Program-made: the position numbers and the translations under genes
NCBI RefSeq assembly: GCF_010994095.1
Contig: NZ_WJYO01000001.1
Coordinates: 558,001-622,000, forward strand
Source: Mumia xiangluensis
GTDB taxonomy: Bacteria; Actinomycetota; Actinomycetes; Propionibacteriales; Nocardioidaceae
DNA: 64,000 bases
Direction of reading: 5' to 3'
The notes under the pieces: model-generated
What the model saw: only the letters and a program-made list of their open reading frames with translations
What the model was told of the DNA's origin: nothing
Database searches by the model: none
In this document: one piece after another, positions 35,100 to 44,362 of the stretch
Numbering within the stretch: position 1 is the stretch's first letter
Layout of the letters: each line of letters starts with the position of its first letter

Positions 35100-36098
35100 T
35101 CACGAGACGCGGTCGCCGGACGCGACGTACTCCCAGTGCCACGGCTCCGGCCGGGAGCCACCCGGGCGCGCCCACGACGGCAGCGCCCACCCGAAGTCGG
35201 GCGCGTGCGCATCCATCCAGTCCCAGGCGCTCGTCCCCGCGACACCGTCACTCGCCGTGCAGAGGTCGAGCGCGAGCCCGAGCCCATGGTTGCTCGTCCC
35301 TGGAGGCGCGACCATGCTGGGGTTCCCCGCGTGCATCGACGCCTGCTGCGCGTACGTCCGGTAGCCGTTGTTGACGCACGGATAGCGTCCGAAGGTCTCC
35401 TTGAAGGCTTCCTGGAGGCTTGCCCACGCCTCCGCCGCGTCGGCGCGCAACAGCATCCCCGACCCCGGGATCGCGCAGAGCGCGGAGGCCGGCAGCCTCC
35501 CGTTGGGACCGGAGGGCTGGTCACCCGTCGAGTCGCAGTCGGTGAGGATGCGCATCCGCTCCGCCATCGCTCGCCCAGACGTGCTGAGGCTCCGGCTCGC
35601 GCGCAGCTCGGTGCTCTCGCGCTCGGCCCGGCGGTCGACCTCGGCGGTGATCTGGCGTGCGAGGGCGGCAGCCTCGGCCGCGGCCTGGCGCTTCCCCTGC
35701 ACATGGAGTGCGGCGGGCACGGCGAGCGCCACGAGGGTGACGAGTACCGTCGCGGCGGCGAGGCGGCGACGTGACAGCCACGCTCTCCGGGACACGGTGC
35801 TCGTCGACCGGTCCGTGGCGCGGTCGGTGGACGTCGTCGCGGTCACGCGGTCGGTCGGGGTCGTAGCCCGGCGGCCTCCCGGCGGCGTCGCGCGTCGACC
35901 GCCCGCCGTCATCGGGCTGCGGCCACCGGCGGTCGTGGCTCTGCGGCCACCGGCAGGCGTGGCTCTGCGGCCACCGGCGGGCGTCGCACGTCGACCGCCC
36001 GCGGGTGTCGGCGTACGCCGTGCAGGCACGGTGGACCCGGTGCCGGCGTGCGGGGTCGCAGGCTCGGCACTGGTCGACGCGCTGCGCCGTCCCGCCAC
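35100..36098 (-). CDS. M15 family D-alanyl-D-alanine carboxypeptidase-like protein (VanY type)
   Basis: The 332-residue product has a long basic cytoplasmic start with 8-residue repeats of the form AGGRRATP (residues 32-80). One span follows (about 112-132), then a coiled stretch and the M15 peptidase domain. The zinc motifs are SNHGLGLALDL (His and Asp) and EPWHWEY (second His). Such enzymes trim the stem peptide of peptidoglycan outside the membrane. The GTG start has AGAGG at a fitting distance. The repeat-rich cytoplasmic tail is unusual for the family and may bind a partner or nucleic acid. Confidence 0.85.
   Translation of the reverse strand: MAGRRSASTSAEPATPHAGTGSTVPARRTPTPAGGRRATPAGGRRATPAGGRRATTAGGRSPMTAGGRRATPPGGRRATTPTDRVTATTSTDRATDRSTSTVSRRAWLSRRRLAAATVLVTLVALAVPAALHVQGKRQAAAEAAALARQITAEVDRRAERESTELRASRSLSTSGRAMAERMRILTDCDSTGDQPSGPNGRLPASALCAIPGSGMLLRADAAEAWASLQEAFKETFGRYPCVNNGYRTYAQQASMHAGNPSMVAPPGTSNHGLGLALDLCTASDGVAGTSAWDWMDAHAPDFGWALPSWARPGGSRPEPWHWEYVASGDRVS
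35859..36005 (-). repeat. In-frame coding repeats (AGGRRATP units) of the M15 gene
   Basis: About six imperfect 24-base units encode Ala-Gly-Gly-Arg-Arg-Ala-Thr-Pro. Some copies differ only at silent sites, so they are recent duplications. Copy number is likely to vary between strains. Confidence 0.85.
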
Positions 36099-36177
36099 CG
36101 TGGTCCTCTCGTCAGCCCCCGCTGGCGATCACCCTAGCGACGCCGGCGGGACCTCGGCCACACTCCGGCGGCAGGCA

Positions 36178-37632
36178 TCACGCGTCCGCGTCGCGCGCCG
36201 CCCACCAGGCGAGCAGGGCTTCGCGGGCCGACTCCTCACCGAGCGGGCCGCGGTCCAGGCGGAGGTCGAGCAAGAACCGGTACGCCTCGCCGACCTGCTT
36301 GCCGGGACCGACTCCGAGGATCTCCATGATCTGGTTGCCGTCGAGGTCGGGGCGCATCCGGTCGAGCTCCTCGGCCTCGGCCAGCGCCGCGATCCTCGCC
36401 TCGAGGTCGTCGTAGGTGCGCTGGAGCCGCTCGGCCTTGCGGCGGTTGCGGGTCGTCGAGTCCGCCCGCGTCAGGACGTGGAGCCGGTCGAGCTGGTCGC
36501 CCGCGTCGCGGACGTAACGACGCACCGCGGAGTCGGTCCACTCGCCGGTGCCGTACCCGTGGAACCGCAGGTGCAGCTCGACCAGCGTGGAGACGTCGTC
36601 GACCACGTCGTTGGAGTAGCGCAGCGCGCGCAGCCGCTTGCGGGTGAGCTTGGCGCCGACCGCGTCGTGGTGGTGGAAGGTGACGGTGCCGTCCTCGAGG
36701 AAGCGGCGCGTGCGCGGCTTGCCGATGTCGTGCAGCAGCGCCGCGAGACGGATGATCAGGTCCGGGCCCTTGCCGGGAAGGCGCTCCTCCAGGGCGATGG
36801 CCTGCTCGAGAACCGTCAGCGAGTGGTCGTACACGTCCTTGTGACGGTGGTGCTCGTCACGCTCGAGCCGGAGCGCCGGCAGCTCGGGCAGGACGTACGC
36901 CGCGATGCCGGTGTCGACGAGCAGCGTGAGGCCTGCGCGGGGGTGACGCCCGAGCAGCGTCTTGTCCAGCTCGTCGCGGACCCGCTCGGCCGACACGATC
37001 GTGATCCGCTCGGCCATGGCGCGCATCGCGTCGACGACCTCCTGGACGGCGGTGAAGCCCAGCTGGGACACGAACCGCGCCGCGCGCATCATCCGCAACG
37101 GGTCGTCGTCGAACGACTGAGTGGCTGCGACCGGGGTCCGCAGCACCTGCACCTCGAGGTCCGCCAGCCCGCCGAACGGGTCGACGAAGGTCCCGGTCGC
37201 GAGGTCGTACGCCATCGCGTTCACGGTGAAGTCGCGTCGGGACAGGTCACCGTCGAGCGAGGTGCCGTACTTCACCTGCGGCTTGCGTGAGGCAGGGTCG
37301 TACTGCTCGTCGCGGTACGTCGTGATCTCGATGTGGAGGTCACCCTTGCGAGCAGCGATCGTGCCGTAGTCGCGGCCCACGTCCCAGGTGGCGTCCGCCC
37401 AGCCGCTCAGCAGCGCGTCGACGTCGTCGGGATGCGCCGACGTCGTGAGGTCCCAGTCGTTGCACGGCCGACCGAGGACGGCGTCGCGGACGGGCCCTCC
37501 CACCAGCGCCAAGGTCTGGCCCGCCGCGTGGAAGCGCTCCGCCAGGTCGACGACCGCCGGGGCGGTGCGCAGGAGGTCGGACAGTGCAGCGCCGGGATCA
37601 CGCAGTGCAGAGGAAGGGGAGGCGGTGGCCAT
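36178..37632 (-). CDS. pcnA: CCA tRNA nucleotidyltransferase
   Basis: The enzyme adds or repairs the 3' CCA of tRNA. The 484-residue product has the class II polymerase head (LVGGPVRDAVLGRPCNDWDLTT-type motif near residue 44, with the DxD metal pair), the RRDFTVNAMAY segment near residue 132 and an HD domain (LLHDIGKPRTRR) near residue 290. The frame is open far upstream to 39882, but that part is antisense to the next gene and not real. ATG 37632 lies 60 bases from the divergent gene; TAGACT on the minus strand is eight bases upstream. Confidence 0.94.
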   Translation of the reverse strand: MATASPSSALRDPGAALSDLLRTAPAVVDLAERFHAAGQTLALVGGPVRDAVLGRPCNDWDLTTSAHPDDVDALLSGWADATWDVGRDYGTIAARKGDLHIEITTYRDEQYDPASRKPQVKYGTSLDGDLSRRDFTVNAMAYDLATGTFVDPFGGLADLEVQVLRTPVAATQSFDDDPLRMMRAARFVSQLGFTAVQEVVDAMRAMAERITIVSAERVRDELDKTLLGRHPRAGLTLLVDTGIAAYVLPELPALRLERDEHHRHKDVYDHSLTVLEQAIALEERLPGKGPDLIIRLAALLHDIGKPRTRRFLEDGTVTFHHHDAVGAKLTRKRLRALRYSNDVVDDVSTLVELHLRFHGYGTGEWTDSAVRRYVRDAGDQLDRLHVLTRADSTTRNRRKAERLQRTYDDLEARIAALAEAEELDRMRPDLDGNQIMEILGVGPGKQVGEAYRFLLDLRLDRGPLGEESAREALLAWWAARDADA

Positions 37633-37640
37633 GACCCCCC

Positions 37641-37685
37641 AGTCTACGTGGGCTGCTCCGGGCACGTTGCGCCTCGCTCTAGCAT
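37641..37685. promoter_or_regulatory. Back-to-back promoters of pcnA and the DUF6049 gene
   Basis: The divergent starts (37632 and 37693) are 60 bases apart. TAGACT (minus strand, 37641-37646) lies eight bases before the pcnA ATG. TAGCAT (37680-37685) lies seven bases before the other ATG. Both look like -10 elements for leaderless or nearly leaderless mRNAs. Confidence 0.45.
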
Positions 37686-37692
37686 TGCCCCG

Positions 37693-39840
37693 ATGACACG
37701 CGCCGAAGTACGCCCCTCCCGCCCTGCGCGCCGACGTACGGCTCGGGTGGTCGTGGCGACCCTGCTGGCTGCTGTCGTCGCGACGCTCGTCCCCTCTGCA
37801 GGTGCGCCCGCCGGGGCTGCCGACGCCGACCGCCTCGCGGTCACGATCGACGCGCTGACACCTGTCGCGCTCGGCACCGGGGACACCCTCGTCGTGAGCG
37901 GGCGGGTGAGCAACCCGTCGTCGCAGGCCTGGAGCCGGCTTCGCGTGCACCTCGTGATGCCGTCTGTCCCGCTGACCGACGCTGCAGCCGTCGATGCGGC
38001 ACTCGCCGAGCCGAGCGCGGACGTCACCGGCACGCGGCTCACCTCGCCGGGTGTCGTGGTCGAGGCCGGCGACCTCCAACCTGGAGACACCACGACCTTC
38101 CAGCTGGAGGTCCCCGCGACCGAGCTCCCCGTGACGACGGCCGGGGTCTATCCCGTCGGGGTCCATGTGCTCGCCACCGGCGGCGACGGAGCCAGGTCGC
38201 CTGACGCGGTCGGACGGGCGTACACCGTCGTCCCGTACGTCGCCGACGAGCGCACGGCGTCGACCCGGGTGTCGATGGTCTGGCCGTTCATCGCGCCGAT
38301 CCAGCGCGACGCGCGCAACCGCTACGTCGGGACCCCCGCGCTCGTGCAGTCCGTGTCGCCGGGCGGGCGGCTCCGCCGGATGCTCGACCTCGCGCGCGCC
38401 GACGTGTCGGCCCCGAGCACTGTGCTGATCGACCCCGCGTTGCTCGACGCCCTGCGCGACCTCGCGAACGGCTCGTACGGCCCGGCGCGCGACAACGCTC
38501 CAGGGGGCACCGCCGCGTACACGCCTTCCGCGGTCGTGGACGAGTCCACCGCGGCCGGGCGGGTCCAGGTCTTCCTGACCGAGCTCGTCGCGTACGCGCG
38601 GAGCCATGCGGTGTGGGCCCTCCCGTACGGGCGCCCGGACACCGCCGCTCTCACGCGTCGAAGCGCCGGCGAGAGCGGCAAGGTTGTCGTCGAGGCGGCG
38701 CAGGCGGCGACGGCCGCGACGCTCGCGCAGTTCGACCTGTCCGCCCGGATCGTCTCGTGGTCGCCGAACGGCATCACCAACGCGAACAGGATCAACGGCG
38801 CACGCCGGCTCGGCGCCACCGCGTTCCTCGTCTCCCCTGAGGTGCTTCCCGGCTGGACGCGCGCCGACAGCACTGCGCTCAGTACACCGATCGCCGACAA
38901 GCCGGCGGACCTCGTCGTCGTCGACCCGACCCTGGCGCCCGAGTCCGCCGGCTCCAACCCGACCCTCGTGCTGCGGCAGCGGGTCGCCGCGCGAGCCACG
39001 CTCGCGGCGCTCGGTCACGGGTCGCGCACCGTCGTCGTCGTCCCTGACCCGAGCTTCGATCCCGGCAACGAGTGGGCGCGTGCGCGCTTCCCGACCCTCT
39101 TCGACGCGCCGTGGATCAACCCCGTCACCGCTGACGCGCAGCTCGGCGACAGGGCCGCGGCGTGGGAAGGGCGGGTCAGGCTGCCGGCGAAGGCGAACCA
39201 GCGTCCGATCGACGGCGACCAGGTCGCTGCTGCTGCGCGCATCGTTGGCTCCGGCAGCGTGGTCAGCGAGATCCTCGGCGACGACGAGCGGCGTGACGTC
39301 TTCTACCAGCAGAGCGCCGCGCTCGCGACGTCGCAGGACTGGCGGGCGGCCCGCACCCGTGGCGTCCAGCACGCCGAGGAACAGGCCGCGTCCGTGTCGC
39401 GGATCCTCGAGCGCGTGAGCGTGTCCACCTCCTCCTTCGTCACGCTGTCCGGCTCGTCGGGTCGCTTCCCGGTGACGATCACGAACGAGCTCACGTCGCC
39501 GGTCACGGTCGGCGTGCACTTCACCGCCGACGACGCGGCCGCCCGCATCGAGGACATCGCCCCGCAGGAGATCCCCGCCGGACAGAGCGTCACGCTCACC
39601 GTGTCGGCAGACGTGGGCCAGGCGACGACGACGACGTTCGTCGCGACGCTGGCGACCGCGGAGGGTTCCCTGTTCGGGGAGGGCGCGGCATTCACGCTCC
39701 GCTCCAGCGTCGTCGGCCGCATCATCTGGTTCTTCCTCGGTCTGGCGCTGCTCCTCGTGGTCGTGGCGATCGTCAGGCGCGTCGTCAAGGCACGCGCCGC
39801 CGCTGTCCCGGCCGAGGCCGACCTCGGAGACGACGCATGA
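37693..39840 (+). CDS. DUF6049 family secreted membrane-anchored protein (Rv3909-like)
   Basis: The 715-residue product has a signal peptide (VVVATLLAAVVATLVPSAGAPAGAADA, quoted in parts), a large extracytoplasmic region and one C-terminal span (SVVGRIIWFFLGLALLLVV). It ends in a short cytoplasmic tail. The position directly before murJ and after the divergent pcnA is that of Rv3909 in M. tuberculosis, an envelope protein of unknown role. Its stop overlaps the murJ ATG (ATGA), so the two are translationally coupled. It probably assists lipid II flipping or wall assembly outside the membrane; this is inference. Confidence 0.85.
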   Translation: MTRAEVRPSRPARRRTARVVVATLLAAVVATLVPSAGAPAGAADADRLAVTIDALTPVALGTGDTLVVSGRVSNPSSQAWSRLRVHLVMPSVPLTDAAAVDAALAEPSADVTGTRLTSPGVVVEAGDLQPGDTTTFQLEVPATELPVTTAGVYPVGVHVLATGGDGARSPDAVGRAYTVVPYVADERTASTRVSMVWPFIAPIQRDARNRYVGTPALVQSVSPGGRLRRMLDLARADVSAPSTVLIDPALLDALRDLANGSYGPARDNAPGGTAAYTPSAVVDESTAAGRVQVFLTELVAYARSHAVWALPYGRPDTAALTRRSAGESGKVVVEAAQAATAATLAQFDLSARIVSWSPNGITNANRINGARRLGATAFLVSPEVLPGWTRADSTALSTPIADKPADLVVVDPTLAPESAGSNPTLVLRQRVAARATLAALGHGSRTVVVVPDPSFDPGNEWARARFPTLFDAPWINPVTADAQLGDRAAAWEGRVRLPAKANQRPIDGDQVAAAARIVGSGSVVSEILGDDERRDVFYQQSAALATSQDWRAARTRGVQHAEEQAASVSRILERVSVSTSSFVTLSGSSGRFPVTITNELTSPVTVGVHFTADDAAARIEDIAPQEIPAGQSVTLTVSADVGQATTTTFVATLATAEGSLFGEGAAFTLRSSVVGRIIWFFLGLALLLVVVAIVRRVVKARAAAVPAEADLGDDA

Positions 39841-41618
39841 GCAAGCACCGGCAGTCACGGCGCGACCGCCGCCGTGCCGCACGGAACGCGACGACGATGG
39901 CAGCCCCTCTGGCGGCCGAGGCTCCCGACGCCACCGCGGAGGTGAGCGAGACCAGCGAGGCCGTCGCTGAAGCCGTACGCCGCACGTCCACGGGGCTGCT
40001 GTCCGCGAGCGTCCTCATGGCGGCGGGCACGATCGTTTCCCGCATCTCGGGGTTCGTCCGATCCGCCCTGATCTTCGCTGCGATCGGGTCGTCGCTGAAC
40101 GCCGACATCTTCACCGGCGCGAACACGATCCCGAACGCCCTCTACATCCTCGTCGCCGGCGGCATCTTCAACGTCGTCCTCGTGCCTCAGCTGGTGCGGG
40201 CCATGAAGAACGACAGCGACGGCGGTGAGGCGTACGCCCAGCGCATCGTCACCCTCGGCCTGCTGGTGCTCGGCATCGCGACGGTCGTGCTGGTGATCGC
40301 CACGCCGCTGCTGGTGCGGCTCGTGTTCGACCACCGGCTCTTCGACCCGGGCAACGAGGACGCGCTCTCGTCCGCGTACGCGCTCATGCGCTACTGCCTG
40401 CCGCAGGTGTTCTTCTACGGTGCGTTCGTCCTGGTCGGCCAGATCCTGAACTCGCGCGGACGGTTCGGCCCGATGATGTGGGCGCCGATCGCCAACAACC
40501 TGATCTCCTGCGCGATCCTCGTCACGTACATCGTCGTCTACGGGAGCAGCAACGGCTCCGACGGCTTCACGAGCGGCCAGGAGATCCTGCTCGGTGTCGG
40601 GTCCACGGTCGGCATCGCGGTCCAGGCGCTGGTGCTGGTCCCGTACCTGCGCGCTGCCGGGTTCCACTACCGTCCGAGGTTCGACTTCCGCGGCGTCGGA
40701 CTCGGCCACACGCTGAAGCTCGGCGCTTGGACCCTGGCGTTCATCCTGGTGAACCAGGTCATGTTCGTCGTGATCACCCGGATCAGCACGAGCGCCGGCC
40801 TGCTCGCGCTCGCCGACGGCGACGCCGACCCTGCGGGCACCACCGTCTACGCCAGCGCGTTCCTGATCACGCAGGTCCCGCACGGCGTCATCACGGTGTC
40901 CCTCGTGACCGCCACGATGCCGCTGATCTCACGCCTCGCGGCGCAGGGCGACCTCCGCGCGATGCGCTCGGAGATCCAGAGCAACATCCGGCTCGTGCTG
41001 GCGCTCCTCGCACCCATCGCCGTCGCGGTGTTCGCGCTGTCCGAGCCGCTCGGCACCCTCGTGGCCTCGTGGGGCGCGATGGAGGGCCGGACGGAAGCCG
41101 TGTCGACGACGATCGCCGCCTTCGCGCCCGCGATCATCTTCTTCTCGCTGCACTACATGAGCCTGCGGGGCTTCTACGCCCTCGAGGACACGCGCACGCC
41201 GTTCTTCCTCCAGCTCGTGCTCGCGACGGTGAACATCGCGCTGGCGGTCGCGTTCGCGACGCGCGTCGATCCGCAGGCCATCTCCTCGGTGCTCGCCATC
41301 GCGTACGGCTGCGCGTACCTCGTCGGCTCGTTGCTCGCGATCACCGTGCTGTCCTTCCGGATCGGACCGGTGCTGGACTGGAGCGCGCTCGGGTTCCTGG
41401 CGCGGCTGGTCCCCGCCTGCCTGGTCGCAGGGGCCGTCATCCTCGCGTGCGGCAACCTGCTCGCGGAACCACTCGGCCTCGATGGCGACGACAAGGTCAC
41501 GGCGCTGGTCACGCTGGTCGTCTTCGGCGGCCTCGGCGCTGCAGCCTTCCTCGTCATGGCGTTCCTGCTCCGGATCCGTGAGGTCACCACGGTCCTCCGT
41601 ACCATCGCCCGACGCTGA
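39837..41618 (+). CDS. murJ: Lipid II flippase MurJ
   Basis: MurJ moves lipid II across the membrane for peptidoglycan synthesis. The 593-residue product has a cytoplasmic N-terminal extension of about 50 residues and fourteen spans. Family motifs include GTIVSRISGFVRSALIF in the first span and FYALEDTRTPFF late in the protein. In M. tuberculosis the same gene continues into a pseudokinase and a wall-side domain (Rv3910). Here the protein stops after the transporter and those domains are encoded by the next gene. Confidence 0.94.
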   Translation: MSKHRQSRRDRRRAARNATTMAAPLAAEAPDATAEVSETSEAVAEAVRRTSTGLLSASVLMAAGTIVSRISGFVRSALIFAAIGSSLNADIFTGANTIPNALYILVAGGIFNVVLVPQLVRAMKNDSDGGEAYAQRIVTLGLLVLGIATVVLVIATPLLVRLVFDHRLFDPGNEDALSSAYALMRYCLPQVFFYGAFVLVGQILNSRGRFGPMMWAPIANNLISCAILVTYIVVYGSSNGSDGFTSGQEILLGVGSTVGIAVQALVLVPYLRAAGFHYRPRFDFRGVGLGHTLKLGAWTLAFILVNQVMFVVITRISTSAGLLALADGDADPAGTTVYASAFLITQVPHGVITVSLVTATMPLISRLAAQGDLRAMRSEIQSNIRLVLALLAPIAVAVFALSEPLGTLVASWGAMEGRTEAVSTTIAAFAPAIIFFSLHYMSLRGFYALEDTRTPFFLQLVLATVNIALAVAFATRVDPQAISSVLAIAYGCAYLVGSLLAITVLSFRIGPVLDWSALGFLARLVPACLVAGAVILACGNLLAEPLGLDGDDKVTALVTLVVFGGLGAAAFLVMAFLLRIREVTTVLRTIARR

Positions 41619-41664
41619 CCGGACCTGTTTCGGCAGCCGCTCCCGGGCGGGCGCCGCACCTGGA

Positions 41665-41670
41665 TAGCAT
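41665..41670 (+). promoter_or_regulatory. Leaderless-type -10 (TAGCAT) of the pseudokinase gene
   Basis: TAGCAT lies five bases before GTG 41676 in the 57-base gap after murJ. It could allow the pseudokinase to be made apart from murJ. Confidence 0.35.
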
Positions 41671-41675
41671 GAGGC

Positions 41676-43259
41676 GTGGACCAGACTGCGGCACTCTGCT
41701 CGGGGCTCATGCTCTCGGGCCGCTACCGCCTCGACGACCTGATCAAGGAGTCGGGCGGCGCGGTGACGTGGAAGGCGTACGACACGGTCCTCGACCGTCC
41801 CGTCGGCGTCCAGGCCGTCCGCGCCGACGACCGCCGCGCGACGGCGTTCATGCTTGCTGCCGGCCGGTCGACGGCGGTCTCCGACCCGCGGTTCCTCCGT
41901 GTGCTCGACATCATCGAGGGTGATCACGGGCACACGTTCCTCGTACGCGAGTGGGCCCGCGCGGTCTCGCTCGACCACGTCCTCGGCCCGTCGACCCTCA
42001 CCAACACCCGGTCGACCCATGTGGTTCTCGAGCTTGCTGACGCGTTCGCGCAGGCGCACGAGGCCGGCGTCTACCACCGCCACCTTCGACCGGCGACCGT
42101 CCTCGTCAAGGACAACGGCGGCATCCGCATCATCGGCCTCGCAACCGACCACGCGCTCCGTTCGGCTCACCACGACGTCGACGACGCCGACGTCGGCTAC
42201 GCGGAGCAGCTCGACGTCGAAGCCATCGGCAAGATCCTCTACGCGTGCCTGACCGGCCGCTACCCCGGTGGCGACGAGGGTCTCGCTCCGGCGCCTCGCG
42301 AGCACGGGAGGGTGCTGCGTCCCCGGCAGGTGCGCGCCGGTGTATCCCCGGACGTCGACACGGTGTGCGACCGCATCCTCGGCCGCCCACCGCGTCACCA
42401 CCGCCCGTCGCTCCGGACGGCGCGTGACGTCGCGCTGGAGCTCGCGATGACGGGAGACGACAGCCCTGTCGATCCCGAGGTCCAGGTCGCGTCGTCGCCC
42501 GACGTCTTCCGCCACGACCCCGTGCGCGATCTCCACGCCGACCCGCCGCCGGCGGTCAACCCGCCGAAGCCTCGCCCAGCAGCACTGGCTCCCCCGCCTC
42601 CGACCCCGCTGGAACGCGGCGTCTCCAAGGTCAAGAGCTCCACCAAGGGCAGCGAGCGCAAGCTGATCTGGCTCGCGCTGGCGGTCATCGCGGTGCTGTC
42701 GGTGACCCTCACGTTCATGGTCGGCCGCGCCTCGGCGCCCTCCGATGAGCCCCCGGTCGACGACTCGCCGCCCGCCGAGGTCAGCCGGTCGGTCGTCGAC
42801 TTCGGTGTCGACTCCGTGACGTCGTTCGACCCACGGCCGGACGGTGACGGCGAGGAGAACCCGGGCCAGGCCAAGCTCGCCGTCGACGGAGACAGCAGCA
42901 CCGCCTGGACGACCCGGGAGTACTACCGCCGCGACGACCTCGGTGGCCTCAAGGACGGTGTCGGGCTGCTCATCGACCTCGGACGTGTTCGGGACGTGAC
43001 CGCCGTCCAGGTCGAGTTCGGCGCCGCGCCCACGTCGTTCCGCGTCTATAGCGCGCCGGGTGTCGCGAAGCCGCCGAAGAACACGTCCGACATGGTGCGG
43101 GTCGGCGGCTACACCGACGCCCCGACCGGCGCCTCGGTGTCGTTGTCGCAGCCGACCACGACCCGCTACGTGCTGGTGTGGCTGACACGACTTCCCGAGG
43201 TCGACACGGACATCTTCCAGGGCGTGGTGTCTGAGGTCACGGTCCGTGGCCTCGAATAG
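41676..43259 (+). CDS. MurJ-associated pseudokinase with extracytoplasmic C-terminal domain
   Basis: The 527-residue product has a kinase-like domain (residues 15-255), one span (about 330-350) and a discoidin-like outer domain (about 375-525). The kinase is dead by sequence: the lysine of the third strand is Gln46 (GVQAV), the HRD aspartate is His136 (HRH) and the DFG motif is replaced by IGL near 153. In M. tuberculosis the equal region of Rv3910, once phosphorylated by PknB, recruits FhaA to control MurJ. This separate protein probably does the same in trans. The GTG start appears leaderless. Confidence 0.9.
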   Translation: MDQTAALCSGLMLSGRYRLDDLIKESGGAVTWKAYDTVLDRPVGVQAVRADDRRATAFMLAAGRSTAVSDPRFLRVLDIIEGDHGHTFLVREWARAVSLDHVLGPSTLTNTRSTHVVLELADAFAQAHEAGVYHRHLRPATVLVKDNGGIRIIGLATDHALRSAHHDVDDADVGYAEQLDVEAIGKILYACLTGRYPGGDEGLAPAPREHGRVLRPRQVRAGVSPDVDTVCDRILGRPPRHHRPSLRTARDVALELAMTGDDSPVDPEVQVASSPDVFRHDPVRDLHADPPPAVNPPKPRPAALAPPPPTPLERGVSKVKSSTKGSERKLIWLALAVIAVLSVTLTFMVGRASAPSDEPPVDDSPPAEVSRSVVDFGVDSVTSFDPRPDGDGEENPGQAKLAVDGDSSTAWTTREYYRRDDLGGLKDGVGLLIDLGRVRDVTAVQVEFGAAPTSFRVYSAPGVAKPPKNTSDMVRVGGYTDAPTGASVSLSQPTTTRYVLVWLTRLPEVDTDIFQGVVSEVTVRGLE

Positions 43260-43300
43260 CTGACCCGAACGCCTTGACTCGCCGGGGTGTGACGGCTCAC

Positions 43301-43327
43301 GGGAATGGCGCGCACCTATGATTCGTT
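43301..43327 (+). promoter_or_regulatory. SigR/SigH-type promoter of trxB, GGGAAT-N18-GTT
   Basis: GGGAAT (43301-43306) and GTT (43325-43327) are exactly 18 bases apart. This is the consensus of Streptomyces SigR, whose regulon includes trxBA. The site lies about 50 bases before the trxB start. Induction by disulfide stress is expected. Confidence 0.75.
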
Positions 43328-43378
43328 ATGCGTGGTGCGGTTTCCACACGCACTGATCGTGAACACCAAAGGCGGAGC

Positions 43379-44332
43379 ATGTCCACTGACGTACGCAACG
43401 TGATCATCATCGGCTCGGGCCCGACCGGCTACACCGCAGCGGTCTACACGGCACGCGCCAACCTGTCGCCGCTCGTGTTCGAGGGTTCCGTCACCGCTGG
43501 TGGTGCACTGATGAACACGACCGAGGTCGAGAACTTTCCCGGTTTCCCCGAGGGCATCGACGGACCGGCGCTGATGGACAACATGCGTCGGCAGGCTGAG
43601 CGCTTCGGCGCCGAGCTCGTCGCCGACGACGTCGTCTCGGTCGACCTGACCGGCGACGTGAAGATCGTCCGTACGGCCACCGGCGAGCACCACGCGCGCT
43701 CGGTGATCCTCGCGATGGGCTCCGGCTACCGCAAGCTCGGAGTGGACGGCGAGGACCGTCTTTCCGGTCGCGGCGTCAGCTGGTGCGCGACCTGCGACGG
43801 CTTCTTCTTCCGCAAGCAGGAGATCGTCGTCGTCGGTGGCGGTGACTCAGCCGTCGAGGAGGCGACCTTCCTGACGCGCTTCGCCGACAAGGTCACGCTG
43901 GTCCACCGACGTGACGAGCTTCGCGCCAGCAAGATCATGCAGGAGCGGGCCTTCAAGAACGACAAGATCGAGTTCGCATGGAACTCGGCTGTGAAGGAGA
44001 TCCGCGGCGAGCTCTCGCTCGAGGGCGTTCTCCTCGAGGACACCGTCACCGGCGAGGAGCGCTACCTCCCCGCGACGGGGCTCTTCATCGCGGTCGGCCA
44101 CGATCCTCGTTCGGAGCTCCTGCAGGGCCAGGTCGATCTCGACCCCGAGGGCTACGTGCTCGTCCAGCCCGGCTCCACGCAGACCAACCTACCCGGCGTG
44201 TTCGCCGCCGGTGACCTGGTCGACCACACGTACCGCCAGGCCGTCACGGCGGCCGGCACCGGATGCGCGGCTGCTCTCGACGCCGAGCGCTACATCGCCG
44301 ACCTCGAGCACGCCGAGCTGACCCGGGCGTGA
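43379..44332 (+). CDS. trxB: Thioredoxin-disulfide reductase
   Basis: The enzyme reduces thioredoxin with NADPH through FAD. The 317-residue product has the FAD motif [10 protein letters not shown], the redox pair Cys-Ala-Thr-Cys in [10 protein letters not shown] near residue 135, the NADPH motif [10 protein letters not shown] and the second FAD contact [13 protein letters not shown] 43379 follows AAAGGCGGAGC; the 17 codons ahead of it in the frame are not used. It is followed by trxA. Confidence 0.96.
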   Translation: MSTDVRNVIIIGSGPTGYTAAVYTARANLSPLVFEGSVTAGGALMNTTEVENFPGFPEGIDGPALMDNMRRQAERFGAELVADDVVSVDLTGDVKIVRTATGEHHARSVILAMGSGYRKLGVDGEDRLSGRGVSWCATCDGFFFRKQEIVVVGGGDSAVEEATFLTRFADKVTLVHRRDELRASKIMQERAFKNDKIEFAWNSAVKEIRGELSLEGVLLEDTVTGEERYLPATGLFIAVGHDPRSELLQGQVDLDPEGYVLVQPGSTQTNLPGVFAAGDLVDHTYRQAVTAAGTGCAAALDAERYIADLEHAELTRA

Positions 44333-44362
44333 CGATCGTGAGCCGCGCAGGGATCTCCTCCT

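Noticed and set aside
35859-36005. CRISPR-like short repeats
   Set aside because: Units are in frame, about 24 bases with no unique spacers, and encode a peptide repeat.
37633-39882. 750-codon upstream extension of pcnA
   Set aside because: It is antisense to the DUF6049 gene and lacks protein-like composition; CCA nucleotidyltransferases start at the position chosen.
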